From contig CP092868.1 of the NCBI GenBank assembly GCA_030710605.1, positions 28,964,011 to 29,028,010 of the forward strand: DNA of 64,000 nt, in the 5' to 3' direction. Positions 20,300 to 30,307 of this stretch are shown in pieces. Under the pieces are notes generated by a model. It saw only the letters and a list, made by a program, of their open reading frames with translations. It did not search any database and was not told where the DNA came from. The DNA is from Cordylochernes scorpioides. Lineage: Eukaryota > Arthropoda > Arachnida > Pseudoscorpiones > Chernetidae. The translations under genes were made by a program, and so were the position numbers. Numbering within the stretch: the first letter of the stretch is position 1; each line of letters opens with the position of its first letter.

Positions 20300-22194
20300 C
20301 ATCTAAAATATACATTTTAAACTATATATATGTTATATTAAATTTATTTTTTTAAGGAAAAAAAATATATATTAATTTGACCAAAAAACAAAAAGCTTTT
20401 TTAATTATTATTTTACTTTGTTGTTAGATAGATTTGTTTATTTTTTCTTTTGGGTTGGTTAAATGTGTTTTTTCTAATAAACTCATTTGCCAAAAATATA
20501 ATATTATATAGTTAAATTTGTTTAAAATTAAATTATATGTACACCAGCAGCTCTCACCTATCAGCGGCCTGTCCTATCCAATAAACTGTAGCCAACTACA
20601 ACAAATCTAACAAAGCTGCGATATATAGACAGAGATGCAAATTAGTATAGACAATACAAAATCACTATGCAAATCACAAGAGTATTTTATCATAGAAATA
20701 TCCCGGAATTGTCACTTTCAACATATATTATTGAAAGTGATTTTCATAAAATAAAAGTCCTTACTAACTATTCCATAATATACACATATGAAATTATAAT
20801 AATTTATTTATTCAAATATTCTCTAAATTCGAAATTAGGTTTAAAAAGAGAAATTTGACCAAAAAATAGAGAGTTTAAAAAGAGGTAACATTCAAAAGAA
20901 TAGTATATCTTCTATTGTGAAAACATTTTCCTATTCAGACACATCTAACAAATTCACCAATTTACTTTAAGAAAAAAAGAGCTGTCTGTCACTTCTAGTT
21001 ATGTAAATGAGACCTGGTAACATCCTTGTCACGTTCTACTTTCACCTCTCCAATTACTCTCTCTACAATTATTCTATGAGCGGCTTTTAATTTAATTTGA
21101 CCACTAACCATGCAGAAAAATTTTAATTACGATATTACACTCTTGTCCTACTTTTATGAATTTTTCTTTTTATATTTTTGAAATTGTAGATTAATTCTTA
21201 TTTATTATATATAATTAGATTTATTCATGTTTTTCTGTAAATATTTTTTTTGTTTTTTTCTCTATAAAAAGAATAGAAGTAAATATGATAAATCAGTAAA
21301 TAAATAAAAAAAAGAGAATAATTTTTCGTTGTGCATATATATGTATTCACAAAAGTTAGTTTTCAAATACATTCAGAAAAAAGCCATAAAGATCAGCTAT
21401 AAAATAAATTTAAAAACATATTTACACATGGCAAAAATATCTCTATAAATGCTACCTATATATATATTTGGAATTATATATTAAACTCTTTATTGTGTGT
21501 CTATTTGGATTTTATGTTTATAACTATTTTTTTTCAAATCGAGATAAAAAAAATAAATTTAGGAACCATCAAAATAAAATAAATATATAAATTCAATATT
21601 TGATATAAAACGCTTTTAATAAAGATATAACTATGTTACAGTATTTACCTCTTTATAATTAGAACTAAGGGTTTTTTTTATGTCGAAAGTCTGGATACTT
21701 TTTTATATTCTCGGAAAAAGGATAATTAACAACCAAATAAAAAGGTTATCAACGTAAAAAATAGACATGAATCGCATCATCGTCTGCGTGGATTTTTCTA
21801 TTTTTTAGAACACAATGACAAGGACCTTTTCTGCAATGGTAGCTTATTGATTGCCCTACTACTTAACTGGTAAATCAACCGATCTCAATTCTTCAACTCG
21901 GAATCATAAAATTGTGGACCTGATTGAAATTTTGCCGAGGGGATATTGATTTATAAAGTTATAAGATACCAATCAAAATAATTTGTGAACGATTTGTCAC
22001 CAATAAACTCATTGACATCTTGAGATATACAAAAACTTGTTTTCTTCACTATATATAATTAATAAAATATATATTATTTATTCGTCCCAATATTTTCGAT
22101 TTTTAATTTTTGAAATTTTAATATATAAACTTTTCCTTTTGAAAATAGAGAAATTCATAAATATATCTATAATTAAAAAGCCATTAATTGAATT
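20300..22194. other. AT-rich stretch without recognised genes
   Basis: About 1.9 kb of very AT-rich DNA with homopolymer runs. Small frames (for example 20667-20858) look like chance. No repeat partner was recognised. Confidence 0.55.
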
Positions 22195-22520
22195 AAAATA
22201 AAATTTATTTTACCAATATTTCAGTTAGCTAAGCGCCTTTTTCCTTTTTCAATAATACCTTTTTCAAGGTATTATAACATATTAATATGTTAAGTATTGG
22301 TGAATAAATTATATTTTAATATGTTATAATACCTTGAAAAAGGTTAGCGTTTACCCAACTGAAATATTGGCAAATCAATTATATTTTAATATGTTATAAT
22401 ACCTTGAAAAAGGTTGGCGTTCAGCCAACTGAAATATTGGTAAAATAAATGATATTTTGATCTAATATATGCCTTTTTAATTAGAAATCCATTTATGGAT
22501 TGCTCTATTTTCAAAACAAT
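22195..22520 (+). repeat. Dispersed repeat family X, tandem and inverted copies
   Basis: A reversed copy (22215-22265) is followed by two direct copies about 76 bp apart (CCTTGAAAAAGGTT at about 22332 and 22408). Each has the hairpin and TGAAATATTGG. The last has the full tail with CAATATATGCC-like and ATGGATTGCTCTATTTTCAAAA blocks. Confidence 0.75.
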
Positions 22521-23609
22521 ATGTTTATATATTAAAATTAAAAAAAGAAACAACCAAAAATATGGTAACGAATAAATAATGTATATATTATTAATTGTAT
22601 AGAGCAGATAAAACAAGTCTTTGTATATCTCAAGATGTCAAAGAGTTTATTGATGACAAATCAATCACAAATTATTGATCAACAAACAAAACAACTATAA
22701 ACAGATAAAGTTATTTAAGTTATAACGCAGGTTCCTGGAGCGAAGAACGCAAACTACCCACAGCTAGATTGAACAAACAAGTTATGGGACATATATGATG
22801 ATATCATGAAAAGAGCAATATTCTACCCATTGTAAATTGCAGAAAAATTATAAATATTTAGTCAACTCTTCCGCGAAAGTTTTCCAAAATTATTATAATC
22901 AGCAAGCTTTCAAATTTAAGTACAAGAAAAGTATAAGAGTTCTTAAACTCAGAAACTTGCTAATTATCATAAATTTGTAAAATAAACTTTTTTCGGAGTA
23001 TTTTATTAAATATTTAGAGTAATATTCTATTAATTAATTTCATTTATTAATTATATTTTAATTAAACACAATAAGACCAAATCCAAATAAATAAATAGTA
23101 TGTAACATTTCAGTGTAACAGCGTTGTTACCATCTTCAGACAAAATTAATACACCTAATATTTATTCAGAATTTGTCTTATAACCTTGTATTTAGAATTT
23201 ATAATTCAAAAATTATGCTTTTTATTACAAACATTATAATTAAATAATAAAATATAAATTATATTTCATGAACATAATATAGATTTATTACATCTTGTGA
23301 AAAAAAAATCAATTTTTAATCTTTTGATATTGTTTTCAGTGAAAAAAGGGTACTGGTAAAAAAATATATTGCCTTAGAGAATAGTTTTGCACGCACTAAA
23401 AGAGATTAGTTTATTCCTAAAAAATACTGAGAGAATATATTGAAAATGTCTTAATATCAGAAACAGTCTTCTGTTTATTTTTTCTTCGCCATTTTATACA
23501 GATTTTCCCAGGTCGTTTATTGATTTGCTAAAGGAAAATCGAAATATTTTTGAAAATATATATTATAAAAATATCTAACCTGTTTTTTTAACCAGACGAT
23601 TTGACCACT
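22521..23609. other. AT-rich stretch without recognised features
   Basis: No gene or repeat partner recognised. Confidence 0.55.
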
Positions 23610-23617
23610 ATGTATAT

Positions 23618-23882
23618 CGATTGCCCAGCATTTCAAGATTATAGAATGAAGAATGAACTAGTTGTTTGTGAATTTAACGATTTGATTTCCGATAAAAAAA
23701 TCATATTTAAAGTTCAATTCATTTTGTAAATACATTCTAAACCTTCTACAAAATCTGGATCTCTAATATTTTCATGCGTTGAATAATGTAAATAACTTAT
23801 GTAAATAAACCTTTCTCCTGGTTTGGCGTAAGTATCCCTTGCGGGATATAGCGCTTTGGAAATAAAATAATTGTAATTGTAA
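23618..23882 (+). mobile_element. Short 5'-truncated LINE copy (family L1a)
   Basis: Only the last part of ORF2 (DCPAFQDYRMKNELVV, then a stop and a frameshift) and the 3' UTR remain. The 3' stem-loop is at 23826-23854 and the tail is AATTGTAATTGTAA. It is flanked by ATGTATAT on both sides (23610-23617 and 23883-23890). Very close to the 3' end of 10531-11743, with damage in the coding part. Confidence 0.85.
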
Positions 23883-23890
23883 ATGTATAT

Positions 23891-24311
23891 AATTTTTCTT
23901 CAATATATAATAATATGCCCAATATTGCCCAATATGAATATATTGACCTCCTGAATAATTATAATTATATATATATAAAATATTTAACATTCAAAATAGA
24001 GTACATATCGTTATAAATTATACTTGCATATTAAATACTCTAAAATATTCTACACACTACAAAATTAATATTAAAAACTAACAAATTCTAACCGAAAAAA
24101 AAAATAATTTTAATCTACTACTACAATATATAGTAAAAGCCTTAATAGTATTTAATATATGATAGTTTGTTCATTCGTATGTTGATTGGTTCTCAACTAT
24201 CACGTGATTATAATCAGCGAAGAGTTCATGTCCCTATAAGAATGTAATATTTTATTTTTACCTAATGTTTGCGTTAAGAAACGAAGTATAATCAAATACA
24301 CACACACAAAA
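23891..24311. other. AT-rich stretch without recognised features
   Basis: Nothing recognised. Confidence 0.5.
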
Positions 24312-24385
24312 GCTTTTATTAGGGACTTGCCCCATACAGATTCTCCCAATTGGGTAAGATAATAATCATCTTGTGTTATTTACAT
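24312..24385 (-). repeat. LINE 3'-end-like tail (minus strand)
   Basis: On the minus strand it reads GGGAGAATCTGTATGGGGC...CCTAATAAAAGC and then a TG microsatellite, like the tails at 807-898. No coding part was identified next to it. Confidence 0.5.
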
Positions 24386-24789
24386 AGAAATTGAACTAGC
24401 TTTACTCTTCGTCTCAAAGTTATTCACTTGTTGACTGGTCCTTACATAATGATGATCTAAAATTTTATAGTAAGCTATTTCCTAAATATATAAGATCAAA
24501 GGTTCGATCCTCGAAAATATGCCAATCTAAAACTGGATTATGAATTAAAGAATATTAACCTGTGGGCGGCATGAATTTCTAAGCGGAGTCAGACAGCAAA
24601 ATATTCACCTATGAAGACTTATGGCGAAAGATTCTTCATTCTTGATCTAAGTCTTCAGATTATAGTTTTCAAATGAAGAATTGGAAAAGATAGTTGGGAA
24701 GGATCTAAGATGTTTATTCAGCAACTCAAAATCCATAGGTTAAATCATAAGAAACCCTATTACCAAATCATACATAAAAATATCTTCTT

Positions 24790-24940
24790 AAAATTAAAGA
24801 TACTTCGGCCAGTAAATCTTTTTATCAGCATAATGCCATTACCCAGTATCCTCTCATCAGTGCATCGTCTCATATATAGGAAAAACTGGACGATCAGTCG
24901 CCACTAGAATTAAAGAAAACATCCGTAATATAACAAAAAT
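24790..24940 (+). pseudogene. Penelope-like GIY-YIG domain, short remnant
   Basis: A short frame reads HQCIVSYIGKTGRSVATRIKEN, cut here to its core SYIGKTGRS with the downstream arginine in ATRIKEN. That is the YIG strand and helix of the Penelope nuclease. The preceding GIY strand is degraded and there is a stop upstream. No other Penelope part is linked. Confidence 0.65.
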
Positions 24941-25024
24941 CACGACAGTAGATCACTAATATATCAGCATTAAGAATTCACCGGCCATCACTTCACAACC
25001 TACAGGATATGATATTTTATTTTC

Positions 25025-25200
25025 AAAACATATTACTTTTCCGAATTGCACCAAATGTCATAATTCTCAGGCGAGCCCAGAACACATCATGTAATGCATC
25101 AGGCATTGCCGAACAGACATCTACACCGACCCCAGCTGTGGTCATTGAGGCGATAAAGAGAAATGGCCTTCAGGATCTGGTCTAGACTTAAAGTCCAGAC
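25025..25200 (+). pseudogene. Decayed LINE C-terminal region of another clade
   Basis: Frames broken by shifts show CTKCHNSQASPEHIM (a C-x2-C...H motif as found after LINE RNase H domains) and then KRNGLQDLV, a typical last segment of such proteins. Too damaged to place. It follows the Penelope remnant directly, so the two may be nested. Confidence 0.5.
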
Positions 25201-25339
25201 CTGGAACAAGAAAAAATAATAATTTTCATAATATAATAGACTCATTCTGGAATCACTGGTTTCAATTAGGAATTGCAGTATAAACCAAAGAATAGGAATA
25301 CCTCATTGAGTAAAAATATGTTGTGAAAGGAAAAGTGTA

Positions 25340-25420
25340 TTTTCAAAAAACTTTAATTTCTAGCTTTCGGGCACGAACAGCCTTCTACAGGAGAAACCAT
25401 GGTACAATGATTCGTCAATA
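25340..25420 (-). other. Penelope-type ribozyme-like motif
   Basis: The minus strand has CTGTAGAAGGC...GCCCGAAAGCTAG, matching the motif in the palindromes at 36438-36686. It keeps a GGC/GCC-type stem between a CTG..GA side and GAAA, but CTGTAGA is not a proper hammerhead core and no cleavage triplet follows. Confidence 0.45.
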
Positions 25421-25509
25421 GAACACGAGTTAAAATATAATCAAATACGGTCTCGCTGCAAATAGTTTGAAATTCCTAATACAGATGGCGTGATAATTCA
25501 TAAAACTGT

Positions 25510-25905
25510 ATGTAAATGTTGTTGTTGTCGTATCCAATGAAGAGCCTCAGATGTCCCCATGCATCTCTATCACAGCAGTCGCAATGTTTTCTATCTTGGG
25601 TGTATATACTGTATTGTTGTTGTTGTCGTGTCCAATGAAGAGTTTCAGATGTCTTCATGCATCTCTATCACAGCAGTCGCAATTTCATCTATCTTGGATG
25701 TGCAAACTGTATTGTTGTTGTTGTCGTGCCCAATGAAGAGCCTCAGATGTCTCCATGCATCTCTATCACAGCAGTCGCAATTTCATCTCTCTTGGGTGTA
25801 TATATTTTATTGTTGTTGTTGTTGTGTCCAATGAAGAGCCTCAGATGTCTCCATACATCTCAATCACATCAGCAGCAATCTCCACAATCTTGAATGTGTA
25901 AAGCT
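25510..25905 (-). repeat. 98-bp tandem repeat at a LINE 3' end
   Basis: The word CCAATGAAGAG recurs at 25534, 25632, 25730 and 25828, exactly 98 bp apart. On the minus strand each unit begins with the end of the LINE protein (EIATAVIEMHGDI-like, then stop) and continues into a CAA-microsatellite 3' UTR. The array abuts the ORF2 remnant at 25906. Confidence 0.75.
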
Positions 25906-26110
25906 ACTGCTCTGGGTCTATGTCAATTTTCTGCAAGGCCGCGGCCATTGCTGGGCATGAGAATATGTGGGTAGGTGTTAGTTCCATACAAGGACAGTTG
26001 TTGCATGTCCTATAGGTTCTTGTACCATCTGGATGTATTGTCATTCCTTTATAGTGTTTCATTCTGAGTCTTGTTATAGTTTTTGTCATTTTTCTCTCAG
26101 AGATTATTTC
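25906..26110 (-). pseudogene. LINE ORF2 C-terminal cysteine-rich end
   Basis: A frame of about 60 residues reads TRLRMKHYKGM, DGTRTYRTCNNCP, TPTHIFSCPAM and runs to a stop at 25904. The C-x2-C...H...C set with TP-x-HIF-x-CP is the usual end of a LINE ORF2 from a clade distinct from the ones at 10531 and 19077. Upstream sequence is lost or unreadable. It continues in sense into the 98-bp repeats. Confidence 0.7.
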
Positions 26111-26144
26111 ACATATTTGATCTATTGTTGATGTATGTAAATAT

Positions 26145-26390
26145 ATATATGTTATATAAAAATATTATTTCATTTTAAATTATAATTTCATAGATTCAAA
26201 TACTCTGCTAAATCGACCGCCAGAGGTCACTCTTCCCCTATAAAAATTCGTTGTTGTTTTATCCCAATGGCCGGCTCAAAACTTTTGTACATTATGTAAA
26301 TAATCTTTTGTTTTCCATATTATACTCGCCTTAAGCCAGCCATTACTTTTATCAAATTGTGTTTTTTTTATATATTCCTTTAGTTCAATT
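26145..26390 (+). repeat. Dispersed repeat P240, copy 1
   Basis: Shares GCTAAATCGACCGCCAGAGG, ATGGCCGGCTCAAAACTTTT and GCCTTAAGCCAG with 35358-35600 (same strand) and 62535-62825 (opposite strand). About 240 bp, no coding content, family unknown. All three copies end in AT-rich tracts containing ATATTCCT. Confidence 0.75.
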
Positions 26391-26569
26391 AAATTACTGA
26401 TCTAAATTCAAGCAGAAAATCTCTTTACCTTTTTAAATTATATAACATATATACAATTTAAAATAAAAATAATATATTGAATATAGAGAGGACACATAAA
26501 TAAGTTATCAGTGTACATTCAAAATTCACACAGTGTAACTAATACAAACCAATAACGTGCCCTCTATAT

Positions 26570-27335
26570 AGAACACTAAGACGCGAATGTTTCTTTTTCA
26601 TGTTATTTTTTTATCGCAGTAAGGACAGTAGAAGGTTGATTTATTTGTGAATAAAAAATATTCGTATATTTATTTTTCATTTGTTATAGGCAGTGTGTGT
26701 AACAATTCTTTAATTTTTCCGTAGCAGTTTTATTCAAAAGCTATCAAAAGATAAAGTTCAAAACACTTCCTCTTTATTTTCTATTTTTTTTTATTATCGA
26801 CAAAATATATTTTTTTAAAACAAAAATAAAATAATGGATCCCCCGTAAATTTAGCATAAAAATAGTTTTTCCTCCATTTTCTAAAAATATATGACAAAAA
26901 AAAAGCTTTTTGCCATTTTTATAAAACGTTCTGAGTGGAAGGTACATCTGCAAATGACATCTGAGTTTTCTTCAAATATGAAAGCTATGAATAATTTATT
27001 AAGGGGACATTTCAAAAACTTAATTAAATTGTTATTTAAATGTTCAAACACACATTTTTCTTTACATTAATATTAAGTAATTTTGTAATATGTGATGTTG
27101 AATAATATAATTTTAATTTATTTTTTATGATCTCAAGGATTTAGAATATTTTATAGACATATTTATTCCTTTCTATGAAAATCCAAATAAATATATTTGA
27201 CCATTATCTTTTTTTAAAAAAAGCAATAAAACGCCATTTATATATAGTAAATAGAAGAATTTAAGCACAAATGTTACCTATATAAACAAAACAAGTTTCT
27301 ACTGTCCTTACTGCGATGAAAAGAAATATCGGAAA
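26570..27335. mobile_element. Candidate foldback element
   Basis: A 21-bp perfect inverted repeat containing CGCAGTAAGGACAGTAGAA (26613-26633) and its complement (27297-27317), with further imperfect pairing outward (TTTCTTTTTCAT against ATGAAAAGAAA), encloses about 660 bp of AT-rich DNA. No transposase. It could be a MITE or chance juxtaposition of two repeat ends. Confidence 0.45.
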
Positions 27336-27494
27336 GGCTTGGCTCATCAGTGGTGAACCCTCCCAGCGGTTTCGCCAATTTAATCTACCAGACTGTTTCT
27401 TAGAGCTTTAATACTGTATTGGACGATTCTGATTATATATACGCTGCTCCATTATATATCTTAATTAATATATAAAATTTATATATATTTCGGT

Positions 27495-27625
27495 TAGTTG
27501 AACACCAATCTTTGTCAACGCATTATATTTTGAACTGTTTGTGTATTGTAATGCCTTGACAAAGGTTGGCGTTCAGCCAACCGAATCCTGGCAAATAAAT
27601 CTATTATCCGATCTCGATATATATT
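27495..27625 (+). repeat. Dispersed repeat family X, inverted pair
   Basis: A degenerate reversed copy (27492-27525) faces a direct copy (about 27550-27625) with CCTTGACAAAGGTTGGCG, TTCAGCCAACCGAA and CTGGCAAATAAAT. Confidence 0.65.
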
Positions 27626-27967
27626 AATATTATATATACATTTTAAGATATATTAGAAAATAACATTCATCTTATATATTTCCTTAATATTTATTTTTTA
27701 ATTTATGCATCTTAATAACCTATATATACCACCTTTTTTATTTTTATAAAGAAATATTTTATTTATTTAATGCTGTCGGACGTGCGGACGTGCGTCGCTT
27801 GGCTCTGCTAACTCCGGTAAGCTTTGTTTATAAAACTTCTTCCTTGCCTGTTATAAAACTAAAATTTTATATATAAATAGCTTAAATCAAAAATAATATT
27901 AACTTTTGATCGGCAATTGCTGTTTGAATATTCGAAGGTTTATTATTAAATATGTAAAAATTTGAAA

Positions 27968-29059
27968 ATGAATGCTCTAATTGTAGAACGATTAGATGAA
28001 CTATGCAAATATTTTACGGATAAATTTGATAACAATCAAAAAACATTAAATAAACAAGATATAGGATATTTAAGGGGAACAATAAAACAGATAAAGGATA
28101 ATATAACAGAATCACTTAAAATTGATCAGAAAATAAACAAAATCGAAGAATGTATACAAAATAACTTTACGGTAATCAATAACGATTTATCAAAGATAAT
28201 TGGGAAGGGTTTAAGTAAATATTCGTATGCGGAAGTGGCTAAAAACAAAGATTACTTACTTACACAAAAAGTACGACAAAATACTAAGGAACAAACCATT
28301 ATTATAACAGCTAATGAAAATCAAGCAATATCACAGGTACAACAAAAGGTAAATGAGGGTATCAAATTTCTTAGACAAGAGGGCAATAAAACAAGAATCA
28401 ATAGAATAATAAATACAAGGAAAGGGACGATCCTTAAACTGCCTAATGATCAGAATATAGACCAACTGATTGAAAGTTTCAAGAAGCTTGACGAAATCAA
28501 CCAAATCAGCAAAATATATAAGCCAAAACTAAGAGATCCTACAATTTTGGTTAAGTCGATTAACAAAATAACAGATCTAACAAATTTGGTAACGATAATC
28601 TGTAAGATGAACCCAGAACTTGCTGGGCTAAATAATGAGATCAAGGTCTTATTTCCTATTAAATCTGTAAAGGCTGAGCAAGATGTAGTTCTGAGGGTCT
28701 CCCCGGGGGCCTATGCTATTATTAAAAAACTTGGCAAAATATATACTGATATCCAACGGTGCGATATTAAGGATAAAGTGCTTGTTGATCAATGCCAAAA
28801 CTGTTATTTATTTCACCCTGGACATCGGACCAGAAACTGCCCAAATATAAAGAAATGTGTAAAATGTGGAATGGAAGGACAGCATCACTGCTCCGAAATA
28901 ATAAGATGCAGCAATTGCTGCAAGCACCCATATTTTAAGAATGGAAATTTAGATCATAAACCAAATATCCAAGCGTGCCCGATCTACGAAAGAGAGATTA
29001 AAAACACGATGCAGCGAACCGACTACTCAACAATTCAAGAAGAGGAGAACAAGAATTAA
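27968..29059 (+). CDS. LINE ORF1 protein (zinc-knuckle, Gag-like)
   Basis: Intact frame of 363 residues from ATG 27968; the frame is open from 27962 without another ATG. The N-terminal half is Lys/Asn/Ile-rich and likely helical (about 1-75), the middle (about 100-260) is the RNA-binding part, and two to three zinc knuckles follow: CQNCYLFHPGHRTRNC, CVKCGMEGQHHC and a final CSNCC...C. It would coat the LINE RNA. It ends 12 bp before ORF2 and lies in the same frame. Base composition is AT-rich, in contrast to the GC-rich ORF1-like genes at 3849 and 30653. The intact ORF1 beside a broken ORF2 is notable. Confidence 0.85.
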   Translation: MNALIVERLDELCKYFTDKFDNNQKTLNKQDIGYLRGTIKQIKDNITESLKIDQKINKIEECIQNNFTVINNDLSKIIGKGLSKYSYAEVAKNKDYLLTQKVRQNTKEQTIIITANENQAISQVQQKVNEGIKFLRQEGNKTRINRIINTRKGTILKLPNDQNIDQLIESFKKLDEINQISKIYKPKLRDPTILVKSINKITDLTNLVTIICKMNPELAGLNNEIKVLFPIKSVKAEQDVVLRVSPGAYAIIKKLGKIYTDIQRCDIKDKVLVDQCQNCYLFHPGHRTRNCPNIKKCVKCGMEGQHHCSEIIRCSNCCKHPYFKNGNLDHKPNIQACPIYEREIKNTMQRTDYSTIQEEENKN

Positions 29060-29071
29060 AACACCATTTGA

Positions 29072-29842
29072 ATGCATATGAATGGAAGAAACACAGCTAC
29101 TGATAGAATTAAAATTATTCAACAAAATGCTAGGAAAAGCAATACCTGCATGAGTGAACTATGTTCATCCAAAAAATTCATAAACACAGACTTAATTCTG
29201 ATTCAGGAGCCTTATAAAATAAAAGAAGATATAATTTTTCCAGGAAACAATATAATATATCATCAGGAGAACAGTCCAAATATAAATACAGCAATAATTG
29301 TTAGAAACAATGCGATACAAATTAAACTAATAAAAGAATTCACTAACTCCTTCGCCACAACCATTTCTATACAAACAGAAAGTAAGAAAATTGCTATATC
29401 AAATATTTATATTCACCCCAATTCTATGAGAAAGGAGCACGAAACATTCTTCAGATTACTAACTGAAACATTTATAAACACGCCCCTAATTATAAGTGGT
29501 GACTTTAACGCCAGATCGCCATTATGGTACGATTCCACAAAAAATTACAATGGGCATAGATTGATCCCCATCATTGACGAAACGAACTTAATCATAGATA
29601 ATAATAAATCCACTACATGTCGAAATGCTAGTGTGATTGATCTTACGCTGACTAACAAACAAGCAATAGCAGCTATCAGAGATTGGCACACAGAACAAAT
29701 ATCGCAGATCTCTGATCATGTAGCAATAATCTATGAAGTACATACAACTGATAATTTCACCACAGCTACTAATTATTCCACATGGAAATTCAGTGAAGAA
29801 AAGCGAACTGGTCAAATTTTGGCCAGAAATTCAATAAAATAG
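29072..29842 (+). pseudogene. LINE ORF2, endonuclease domain
   Basis: Starts at ATG 29072 just after ORF1. The apurinic/apyrimidinic-type endonuclease is recognisable by its ordered motifs: QQNARKS, a LILIQEPY block with the catalytic Glu, NIYIHP, SGDFNARSP with the catalytic Asp and Asn, SVIDLTLTN-like segment (VIDLTL) and the final SDHVAI with Asp-His. The enzyme nicks the target so that reverse transcription can begin there. The frame stops at 29842 by a frameshift near 29830; the protein sense continues in another frame. Confidence 0.85.
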
Positions 29843-30307
29843 ATCAAATTAATATTGAAAACCTTTTAGATACAGCAAATACAAGGAAAGACGTCGATAG
29901 CGCGGTAAAAGAACTTTCGAACACGCTCATTGAAGCAGCGTATAATACTCTTAAACTAAGAAAAAACAAACAAATAAAAAACAACATAAACAGATGGTGG
30001 AACGCGGACTTGACACGCCTTGAGAGCTATTGTAAATACCTCCGTAATTCCTATTATCGGGCAAAAGATCCCTCTATCCATATTCAACAACAGTATAAAA
30101 GTGCAAGAAACAAATACGTCAGGGAAATAATTAAGCTAAAAGAATGTCTTGGAGGTTTTTCTTAGAGGACATCAAATCAAAAAACCCATATGGAAATTTA
30201 TACAGGGTATACAAAAATATTAAAAACGGTTCTAACTGAAAGGGAATTTTGAAAATCTTAGAAGTGAATAAAGATTAAGAACGATTCCAGAAGACACACA
30301 CACACAC
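29830..30307 (+). pseudogene. LINE ORF2, linker between endonuclease and RT (part 1)
   Basis: Continuation of ORF2 in shifted frames: FNKIDQINIENLLDTAN, then INRWWNADLTRLE, and after a further frameshift near 30147 WRFFLEDIKSKNPYGN. It ends at a stop (30238) and is cut by the insertion at an AC-rich site (30294-30307). The WWN and YK-type motifs are usual between endonuclease and RT in this group. Confidence 0.75.
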
